From Dryomyza anilis (lineage: Eukaryota; Arthropoda; Insecta; Diptera; Dryomyzidae), in the NCBI GenBank assembly GCA_951804985.1, contig OX638132.1:88912696-88976695 (forward strand): a DNA stretch of 64,000 nt. Direction: 5' to 3'. The notes beneath the pieces are model-generated. The model saw only the letters and a program-made list of their open reading frames with translations. It did not search any database and had not been told where the DNA came from. The position numbers were made by a program, and so were the translations under genes. Below, one piece after another: positions 55,611 to 64,000 of this stretch; position 1 is the first letter of the stretch; the number at the start of each line of letters is the position of its first letter.

Positions 55611-56470
55611 CTTCTTAAAAGTCTGCTATTAATAACAAACTCTAATTGCTAAATTTAAGCAATCTTTAAGATGCATTAACAGCAAATTTTTTTTGAAATA
55701 GCGAACTGTTTGCTAGGAATCTTAGTTCTGCTAGTGCTCACTATCGTACTAGTGTCACTGGTGTGTATATCGCTAGTGTAGCTAGCATGCACTAGATGGC
55801 GCCGTAGTCACGAGACACTGCAGCTAATACGTCTATAATTCGTAGACTCTTATTCGACAATATTTTTTATTTAAAACAGATAATTTTTCCACGCAATAAT
55901 AGTGCACGTATGCAAGAGTGAATTTGTGAAATGAATGTAGAACGTAAAATAAAAAAAGTATATGTATATAACAGTAGCCGCGGTAGCTCAGTGGTTAGTG
56001 CGTTGGACTGCGAGCCGAAAGGTCCCCGGTTCAAGCCTGGACTGGGGCTAACAACATCTTTTCATAGAAACATTTTTCTATACCGCGCTACCTCTCGTCA
56101 GTAAATGGCAAACCTACGAGAGTAAAACCATTGCCTATGAAAAAGCTCTCACCCGCCGTTCGGATTCGGCAATAAACTGTAGGTCCCACCACTTTGAGTA
56201 CAAATATAACACGCACAGCTCAAAATGGTGAGAGAGCTCGGCCGAAGTTCTATACAGAACTGTAGCGCCAAACTATTATTATTATTATTATGTATATAAC
56301 ATAATGAAAAATAAAAATATATAAAAAAGTAAATTTTAAAATACAGAAAAAAATCTTTTTTTGTTTTCCTTTTTTGACTTGGAGCTAACAGCAAAAAATT
56401 AGTTAAAACAGCTAAAATCGTCTGCTCTAATAGCATAAAAAATGTTTGCTTTAACAGCAAACTTTGCATT
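55611..56470. mobile_element. ACACTCAAAATAAAAAGTCTG MITE, copy 2, split by a SINE
   Basis: Matches copy 1 at 47549 through GTCTGCTATTAATAxCAAACTCT, TTAGTTCTGCTAGTG and the CTAGATGGCGCC word (55792-55803) up to about 55960. It then resumes after the SINE (GACTTGGAGCTAACAGCAAA; GTCTGCTCTAATAGCATAAA). Its termini are decayed. Confidence 0.7.
55961..56301 (+). mobile_element. tRNA-derived SINE with (ATT)n tail and 13-bp duplication
   Basis: TATGTATATAACA is duplicated at 55961-55973 and 56289-56301. The element (55974-56288) starts with a tRNA-like head, GTAGCCGCGGTAGCTCAGTG, with A box TAGCTCAGTGG (55984-55994) and B box GGTTCAAGCCT (56028-56038). It continues with a 240-bp body and ends in (ATT)n. 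The anticodon stem has mismatches, so it is not a tRNA gene. Different family from the 10512 SINE. Confidence 0.88.
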
Positions 56471-56569
56471 ATAGAGATATCAAACTTCCGATTTGGGATG
56501 CAAATAGAAAAAGTTCGTTTAAATAATAAAATATTTTGGAAAATTACTTTTTGAGAGTATTATATTTAT

Positions 56570-57156
56570 ACACAGAAAAGAAATGTGTGTAAATATAACT
56601 AAAATGTTAATGAATCCAATTAATTTTTAATTGAAACTCAGCCGATGTAACTTTTAGTAGCATTGAATTTCATATTCGTAATAATGAGAATATGTTAATT
56701 GGAGAAACTTTAATTAATTTTTTTGTTATATTGATATTAAAGTTGTTATATATATTAAATTTTTTATTGACAATTTTTAAATCATTAATTAATTAATTAG
56801 TAACATCAATTAAAATTTTCATTCGATAGAAATTGGATCAATTAAATATTTTGTTAAATTAATTAAAATATTTGTCGAATAGAAACATATGAAAATAAAA
56901 ATAATTTAATTCAATATATAACATAAAATAAATATTAAATAAGTAAATAGTATTTATACCTTTTTATATGCTTTGTAAAATTCTTTAATACTATTAATGA
57001 TTTAGTTGAATTGAAATTATATTAAATTTATTCGTATTAATAATTTAATTAAAAATGTGGAAATACAATTAATTAATTAGTAAATACATTCATATTTTTA
57101 ATTGTAATACGATTTTGTTTGCTATTAATATCAATTGTTATACTTTTTTCTGTGTA
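56570..57156. mobile_element. MITE with TACACAGAAAA ends, ATTAATTAA-rich
   Basis: The left end is TACACAGAAAAGAAATGTGT and the right end GTTATACTTTTTTCTGTGTA. The interior is built from TTAATTAATTAG/ATTGAAAT words. About 590 bp, no ORF. The same terminal word is found in the CATCATATTGATG family. Confidence 0.5.
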
Positions 57157-57157
57157 C

Positions 57158-57803
57158 TCTACACTAAGAGTGAAAGGGTATATTTGGTTTGGTACGCCGT
57201 TTTTAACACCCAGAAGGAAGCATCTCCGGTATGGAAAAGTATATATATTCTTGATGAGCATGACCTCCTGAGTCGCTTTAGCGATGTCCACCTGTTTGTC
57301 TGTCCGTCTGTCTGTCTCTTGAAATCACGATTACAGAAAAAGTAGAAGAGCTAGAGCAATGAAACTTTAGATATAGATTACTTATATGTGGATTACTTAT
57401 ATGCTGTCTGAACAGGAAAATTGGCACGATCGGTCTATTGTGACCTTAAAACCGACCACATATGTTCAAATACCTCATATAAAATTTACATCTACTGATC
57501 AATTTTACTGCTCAAATACATGAAAATAATGTTGTCCCACGAAACATCTTGTGGTTCCCAAAAAAAAAATCTAAATTCGGTACACCTACCCATTTGTATA
57601 TGTGGGCATCAAATGAATGGAAATTCTTCAGCGATTGAATGTTTGTAGTTATTTTTAGGATTCGTATACCCTGGTGACGTATATACCATCTTGAATGGTA
57701 ATATGTGTAGGGTATTTATAGTCGGCTTAGACCGACTACCATAAAAGGTCGCTACTTTAAAATTTTGATCTAATCTTGATCTAACTTTCCCAACTGGTTT
57801 TTA
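57158..57803 (-). repeat. Dispersed fly repeat, copy B
   Basis: Inverse of copy A, nearly complete: CTACACTAAGAGTGAAAGGG, TATATTCTTGATGAGCATGA, a short (GTCT)n, CCCTGGTGACGTATATACCA, GTCGGCTTAGACCGACTA and CCAACTGGTTTT. The left border directly abuts the MITE ending at 57156. Confidence 0.7.
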
Positions 57804-58307
57804 TTGTAACTGAATGAAAAGGGTTTAAAATTATTTCTTTTTTTTTCTAAAAACTTTTTTTACGTTGACGAAAAGTACATTCACTTTTTTTTATTTATGA
57901 TTTTCATTTTCAGTTTTAGCTTTATTTCCTGTTTTGTTTTTTTTTTGTATCTTTCTGTTAACGTAAATATTGCCAAAAAAAAATTATGTTGCTTTATTGA
58001 TTAACACTTGAAGCCATTGTTATTGCTCATTTATTTGCACAGTTCTTCTTTGTCTCTTTCTTTGTTCTTTATTTTTTGTTTTTATTCGCAAAGTGGCCAA
58101 CAACAATAGCGCAGAAACAATGAAATTTAATCACTGCCAAAAAGACAAACAAAACAAAAAAAATAATAAAAACATTTAGTAATAATAGCAATAATAAATT
58201 AAGAATTGTCACATTTTTACTAATTATCAATCTTGATTTCAGTTTTATTTTTTGTTTTTAGAGATATTTGTGAAAAATATTTCCTATTATGTGTTTGTCA
58301 CTCAAGC
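57804..58307. other. Unique flank upstream of the tRNA gene
   Basis: T-rich sequence with TTTTGTTT words. No repeat or ORF. It contains no obvious extra pol III element upstream of the tRNA. Confidence 0.4.
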
Positions 58308-58389
58308 GACGAGGTGGCCGAGTGGTTAAGGCGTTGGACTGCTAATCCAATGTGCTCTGCACGCGTGGGTTCGAATCCCATCCTCGTCG
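58308..58389 (+). tRNA. tRNA-Ser-GCT: tRNA-Ser (anticodon GCT, codons AGC/AGT)
   Basis: 82 bases fold into a class II tRNA. The acceptor stem GACGAGG pairs with CCTCGTC, discriminator G. The D arm is GCCGAGTGGTTAAGGC and the anticodon stem TTGGA/TCCAA with loop CTGCTAA (GCT at 58341-58343). The long variable arm TGTGCTCTGCACG is typical of Ser, and the T arm contains GGTTCGAATCC. A and B boxes are intact, and a T run (12 or more) right after serves as pol III terminator. No CCA is encoded, as expected for a nuclear gene. It has no intron. Confidence 0.97.
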
Positions 58390-58404
58390 GTAATTTTTTA
58401 ATTT

Positions 58405-58422
58405 TTTTTTTTTTAGTATACA
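58405..58422 (+). terminator. Pol III terminator of tRNA-Ser
   Basis: TTTTTTAATTTTTTTTTTTTT begins a few bases after the tRNA; four or more Ts suffice for RNA polymerase III to stop. Confidence 0.8.
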
Positions 58423-60360
58423 AAAAATTAAACTGCATTGATATCAGAAACTTTTGCTTTTCGCCACGATAGTGTGTAATGCATAAAGAATTCATTATAA
58501 ATACGTATGAATCAACGCAAATATGGCAGTTAATAAAGTCATTAGATATGGCAAAATATAATAAAAAAAAAACCACATAACATATGGAGTTTGCGACGAG
58601 CATTTGTGCCGTGTAATGTTTTCGACGTGAGTGACTTGTACAACAAATAAGCGTGACTTCATGACAAATTCCAGAAATATGTATTTATGAGCTAACTACT
58701 TAATACACCTACCTACCTAACAAACAACAACATTATTAAGTAGAAGAAGCAACGAGCAATAAAATGACCGGGTGTGAGTCACTACAGGTGCAATGAACGA
58801 ACACACACGACAAACCCCATTGAAGAAACATGAAAAGTGAGAATGAAAAACTCTAAAGACTCTGATTTAAATATAAGTTATTTAAGTCATTTTAAAAATA
58901 ATAAAAAAAAATGTTTGACTTGAAATTTCAATTTGATCGAGTGTGCTACTCGATCGAATTCGCATTGCTCAAATAAATGTAGAAAACGCTGAAAATTATA
59001 AAATCCATTAGGATTAAAATTTTACATCAAAATGAATTGTACACCATTCATTGGTCTAGCAATGATATTTTCGACTCTCTCATGTATTGAGCAAACACAT
59101 TCGCTAAAAATGTTATTTGCGTCCAAAAATATACCAATAAATGATTTTGCTTAAGTAACAAATTATTTAATTGGTATAGACGAGGTTTCAAAAGCAATTT
59201 TGTATTTTCACAGTATTCTTATAATAATTCATTTTTAGTTTACTAAAAAAGAAAAATATAAATTCTTGTGAAAGTATATAACAAATATACTTTTCTGATG
59301 ATGAAGCATAATTAAATATGCAACTATTGCCATCATCATCATTTTCAACGACACTAATATAGTATGATCAAACTCTATAAGCGTTTCTTTTTACATGAAC
59401 CAAATGTGAACTGATATGCGCGCCAACCGCCAACTAAAATTCTAATTCTAAGCGAATTTCACGAATTCCACTAAATTCACCAGCGCTGTAAGCGAGTACA
59501 CGAACACACACCACGCACTGTTATAGCGACCACGCACTGTTACAACGACCACTCAATGCTATAACATCAACGCGGTATGCGAATACACATAACTGTTGCC
59601 AGCAAATGCAATTGCTAATATGATGAATGTGTACGCTAATACAATTAATAATTTAGTCGGCGCAGTTTTAGCAATAATTTGATTGTGTTGATGAACGTAT
59701 GATTTATATGCTGGAAACAAAAAAAAACTCTCAAAATAAGCGTACTCAACGTTTCCTTTGATACATGAATCATAAATGGTAATCACACGCTATTCATACG
59801 AATTGTAGCCGATATCGTTGTCACCGGGAAATACATGATCGGGGCGTAAGTTTTGTAGACTCAGAAGGTGACTTTGATCAAACAACTTTTTCATACCAAT
59901 CACACTTCCTTATGGGGTTACAAAGGAGGGGACCAATGTATATTTACGCTTTTATTTTTAGTGTAGTGTATATTTACGTTCCAACTTTAAAAACTGTTTT
60001 CATAGTGTGTTACAAACATTTGTTTTATGATTTAAAAATTATGGCTTTTATTTTTCAAAGTGTACAAATGGTTAAAGCGATTATTTATACATTTATGAAA
60101 AATTTAAGAATTGTTTTTATCTAAAAATAACGATCTAATTAATTATATTTTAATTCTGTGAGGTTGATTGAAATTTGTTTACTTACGTAGTGTAAAAAAC
60201 AAATGCTAATGATAACGTTTGCTAATATTTATGTTTTTTGCCATTTTAATTATTCGCCAAAAAGTAAAAACAAGGTTTGACAAAATTAAATAAATTTAAA
60301 ATATTTTTACGGTACGTACTTTTTAATATAGAGCTAGTTAATGTAAGAGCAAATGTGTAA
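58423..60360. other. Non-repetitive DNA, no gene recognised
   Basis: Unique-looking sequence. 59500-59560 has a short direct repeat (GCGACCACGCACTGTTA twice). ORFs up to 101 codons show no motifs and include the antisense of the tRNA. Confidence 0.4.
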
Positions 60361-60362
60361 CG

Positions 60363-60650
60363 ACACAGAAAAAAATCATCATCATATTGGTTAATTTCCT
60401 TTTTCAAACCATGATTCATTATATTGAAGAACGTTTCATAATATTAATAACCAAAAAACATCAATGTTATGAATTCATTATCAATTTGATGAATGTACGA
60501 AAAAATGTTCTTCAGTATGATATGATTAATGAACAAAAATACAACATATGTACATCATATTGAAGAATGTTGTTCGTCAAACCTAATTCAATCAAAATAT
60601 TTATTTTTTCGTTCATTTTTTGCCATACTTCTTAGTTCTCAAGTATTTTG
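60363..60650. mobile_element. CATCATATTGATG-family MITE, partial
   Basis: Starts CACAGAAAAAAATCATCATC and follows the family through TTCTTAGTTCTCAAGTATTT. The A/T-run and the far end are missing. Confidence 0.6.
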
Positions 60651-62440
60651 TTTATTATTTTTTGGAGAATTTTTAATTTTTTTTTGGATTTTTTTTTCAA
60701 AGGACTTTTTTAATTTATTTTCAAGAAGCATTTGCCCGAATTAGAATTAAAGTTTGTAAATTTATATACACAAATATAACTACTAAATCGAAGTACATTT
60801 TCATTTAAACGCTAAATAAAATCTAATCTATTTAAATGATTAATATCTGGTTTTACACAGAATCCGTTACTGATTCATCGAGTAATATAAATAAAAATAT
60901 TACGTTGGAATTACATTTATTAAACATTTTTTGAATTATCAAAATTGAAAAATATACGAACCAGATTAAAAATTTTGTAAAGTTTTAAAATTTAGCATGG
61001 AGAGTTTTTGCCAACGAAGACCCTTTTTAAAATGATGTATAATAAAATTGAAATTATATTTTAAAAAGAGATAAATTGTAAAAAAAAAACACTCAGACTT
61101 TCAAAAATAATTAAGTCCATAGTTTTGTTAAAATTAAAATCATCAGTAAGAAAAAAAAACAATAAAAACTGTTTAAACATTTTAAAGTTCAAACTAAAAA
61201 CCCCATATGGGTTTTTGCGGTTACAGAAATCACACAGTTTTAAACGTATCACTGTTACTATTACGGTTTCAATTACATCAAGCAGTAACTAAACCACTGA
61301 AAATTAACCCAACATTTTAAACGAACAAAAAATAAAATAAATAATATAAAACTAAAAACTATCTAACATATGTACTAAAAAGTAACATCAACCGAAAGAA
61401 AACAGTAAAGTTCTATAAAATTGAAGCACAAAAAATTCAAGTAACGCAAAATGTCAAAAGTTGATGTAAAACAGAACAAAACTAAACTAAAAACCGCAGG
61501 ACACACCAACAAACTAAATAAAAGGTGTGCCAAAAAGTGCAAAATAGAAAAAAATACCTGACAAAATATAAAATTAAAAATAAATAAAAGTGAGAAAATG
61601 TGGCCGACCATTAAGTGCACAACAACCGAAGTGAGTTGAGCGCCATCCTGCGTGCGCACTGAGAATAGACGTCGTCTCCACACAATTGAGTGTCATTCAA
61701 ATGTCAATTAGCTATTCTTGAATTGTGCACATAAAACGTAATGAGAACTCAATTACGCAAATGGAACGCAAACCACGTAGTATGTAGTGCACCGGCAAAC
61801 ACCAACTGCAACTTGTCACGAGCAGCATTTAGAGTGACATGCATTATTACACTCGAAGAAAATTTGAAACATTTACAATTACTTACAGAAAAGAGAGACA
61901 AATTCAACAAATTTAAAATATTAATGAATAATTTATATAAACAACGAATAATTCTTCAATATTCAGTTTAGCAAATTATTTGTGCTACGGATTTCCGCTG
62001 CTAGTTTAAACCTAGTTTAACCTTTCTTTAATTAAACATCACATAAATTTAAACGAAGTTTAACTTTGATAGCTGTTTCACAGTAAAAGTTTAAAATGAA
62101 CTGAGTCAAGTCGGATAAATATGGCATCACTGGCAAATGTGAACAAATTATCGATTATTTCTCTTACTTGGAACAGCTGATAATTTTATGCTGATAATTT
62201 TATGGATTTTAGACAAATCTGATGTTTACAGGGTGGTTCGTTTTAGAGTTGTAGTGTATCTGAAACACCCAGTGAAATATATTATGCTTTCATATTAACT
62301 TAATAAACATGATGCAAACATTTACTAGAAGTTAACTACCAGAACAATAAGATTACATTAATTTTACAGATAATCGATCATAGTTATTAGAATAATTATA
62401 ATATTGACATTTTATTTGGGGAGTTAAGTAATTTTTCTAC
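60651..62440. other. Mostly unrecognised DNA
   Basis: 61600-61760 is GC-richer and may be non-coding exon or regulatory DNA. Nothing else recognised. Confidence 0.35.
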
Positions 62441-62451
62441 ACAGTAAAAGG

Positions 62452-62530
62452 GAGTAGAAAATGCATCTACTCCGTAGAGTAGCATTTTCTACAACCGGAG
62501 ATTTAAAAAATAAAAATGAAATGGAGTATA
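62452..62530. other. Small hairpin with ACTCC repeats
   Basis: GTAGAAAATGC (62455-62465) pairs with GCATTTTCTAC further right, with inner TACTC/GAGTA and a CGTA loop. It is about 40 nt, too short for a typical pre-miRNA. GGAGTA words recur at 62523. Confidence 0.4.
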
Positions 62531-62599
62531 TCTACTCCGATTGGCTTAGAATGAGAACACTGAGCATAACTGCTAAGGCTATTAATTGTTAGAGAATTA

Positions 62600-63350
62600 T
62601 TTTTGTGGGTGTAGCATTGACTTCAGCGCTCAGTTCAGCGCAGTTCATTTGACGCGTGCTGCCTGGCATGCTGTTGATGTTACTTAGCTGTTCGCTTAGC
62701 TGTGAAACTATTCTCCAGTTATGGTTCAAGGTAGTCTAGCGTACCACATATTTTCACATTAACGCAAAACAAAAGCCACTTCCGGCCGTTGAAGCCAACA
62801 CGTAGCACAGTTTAGTTTCTCTTTCGTTAGTTTGTTTGTTTTATGGAAAAGGCGCTGCAACCAGTTAACTGCCTTGCATTCGGTTTCCATCGTAGGTGGG
62901 TGGATGGTTTGGTAGATCGTTGGTTTGTCGTTTGGTTGATGGTAGTGGGCATGGTAGGCATTCAGTTTAGTGGTTGTCTCTTTCCGGTCGGCCATCGTTG
63001 CAGTCTAACGAATGCCTCAAGTTTCTGAAGTCAAGTTATTTGGTTCGTGTTGCTGTCGAATCGCGTGCCTCAGCTGCTTTGGGACGAACGTCCGTTTGGC
63101 TCATTGCATGTGCGGCCCGGCCCGGCCCAAAGGGTCCAAACAGCCGGTTGGAGGTCATAATTTGTATGCGCATTTTTCGTTGTGTTGCTGCTACGCGTGG
63201 TCTAGACCACGTTGTTTGGGCCAAAATGAACGTACGTTTAATTATGTTGCTGTTGTTTTGTGAATTGTTAGCAACTACCGCTGCCGGAAATGCAGCACAA
63301 TTGAAGTTTAGCCAATGAGAGACAGTTAATAACACAATTCGACAAAAGAC
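62600..63350. promoter_or_regulatory. GC-richer island, possible 5' non-coding exon or a small gene
   Basis: About 750 bp well above the local GC level and free of the repeat families. On the plus strand the last part can be read as MNVRLIMLLLFCELLATTAA plus ten residues (63226-63318), signal-peptide-like but only 30 residues. On the minus strand a His/Thr-rich frame runs at 62759-62995. Neither is recognisable. It could be the distal promoter and first exon of Nuak1 or of the next gene. Confidence 0.3.
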
Positions 63351-63597
63351 TTAATTTTTAAATACGAAGGAGAAAAGATGAAACTTTCATCAACATAATA
63401 AATGGCCGTTCATTGATATACAATTCTTCAGATAAATTATGGGAAAATTGCACTGTAAATGATTTATATTTATCAATAGAGAAATTTATTCTGGATGTTG
63501 AATTTGTTGGTAATTGAATGATGGTTGGTCTTATATCAAATGGTCCGATGTCAAATAAAAAGAATCCGATCATAGATTATTTAAAAGACAGACACGT

Positions 63598-64000
63598 GCA
63601 ATTTTCGAAAAAAAAAAATGTAATTCTCCGAAAAAAAAATATGTCCGAAAAAAGTGTCCGAAAAAAAAATTTTTTTTTTTCAAATAAAACAATTTATCCG
63701 AAAAAAAATGGAAAAAAAATGGAAAAAAACTTAGTCCGAAAAAATATGTTCTTAAAAAACTTTGTTCGTAAAAAATTTGTCAAAAAAAAAATTGTCATAA
63801 AAAATGTGTAAATTTATTTTTTAAATAAAACAATGTATTCGAAAAAAAAAAATTAAAAAAACAAGTCCGAATTGGTTCGTAAAAAATTTGTCCGAAAAAA
63901 AAATTGTCCGAAAAATAATGTGTCCAAAAATTAAAAAAAAAAGCAATTTATCGGAAAAAAAAAAATTGTGAAATATATTTAAAATCATAAAAACTTAGTC
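63598..64000. repeat. (GTCCGAAAAAAAAA)n low-complexity array
   Basis: GTCCGAAAAAAAA and TTCGTAAAAAATTTGTC words alternate at 15-25-bp spacing to the edge of the window. It resembles the A/T-run middle of the CATCATATTGATG MITEs but with a GTCCG/GTTCG header. The array probably continues beyond the window. Confidence 0.6.

Noticed and set aside
55974..56046. Second tRNA gene
   Set aside because: A and B boxes are present, but the anticodon and acceptor stems mismatch, and target duplications show it is the head of a SINE.
62452..62500. Pre-miRNA hairpin
   Set aside because: The stem is only about 16 bp with a bulge, too short for a typical animal pre-miRNA.
62759..62995. 78-codon minus-strand ORF starting MADRKETTTKLNAYHAHYHQ
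   Set aside because: No recognisable domain; composition fits a fly 5' UTR or regulatory island, and no splice context supports it.

Overview
The window looks like nuclear DNA of a higher (schizophoran) fly. It is very AT-rich. Compact GC-richer exons are separated by introns from 63 bp to 14.8 kb, and the non-coding DNA is packed with short non-autonomous transposable elements. I could not decide between tephritid and calyptrate flies from sequence alone.

One protein-coding gene is clear. It runs right to left on the minus strand from 36541 to at least 1006 and is the fly NUAK-family serine/threonine kinase (AMPK-related; Drosophila Nuak1, CG43143). I traced 14 coding exons through consensus splice sites with consistent phase. 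Residues 55-306 form a complete kinase domain: glycine loop, K84, HRD D178, DFG D196, and an LKB1-type activation loop with T211. A very long, low-complexity Ser/Thr/Lys-rich tail follows, giving about 2814 residues if all exons are joined. More than half of that comes from a single 4.4-kb last exon (1006-5401). Three or four alternative ends are visible: a phase-matched alternative terminal exon at 12005-12129, read-through after exon 13 to a stop at 20129, read-through after exon 6 to a stop at 31484, and a strong splice donor overlapping the stop codon at 1002-1006, which suggests that the transcript continues past the left edge.

Region by region: 1-830 is a 61-bp satellite with a three-monomer (183-bp) higher-order repeat. 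1006-36541 is the Nuak1 gene; its introns carry foldback elements, MITEs, a Helitron-like element, a tRNA-derived SINE, a 170-bp satellite and a 107-115-bp satellite. 36542-64000 is the 5' intron or upstream flank. It holds more of the same repeat families, a long (TA)n tract, a genuine tRNA-Ser(GCT) gene at 58308-58389, a second SINE family, a hAT-type MITE with an 8-bp duplication, and several GC-richer islands that may be 5' non-coding exons or promoters. The best promoter candidate is a TATA box plus TCAGTG initiator on the minus strand at 48972.

No open reading frame for a transposase, reverse transcriptase or integrase is visible, so all mobile elements here look non-autonomous. The nesting gives relative ages: MITE in MITE, SINE in MITE, and one MITE family inserted into itself.
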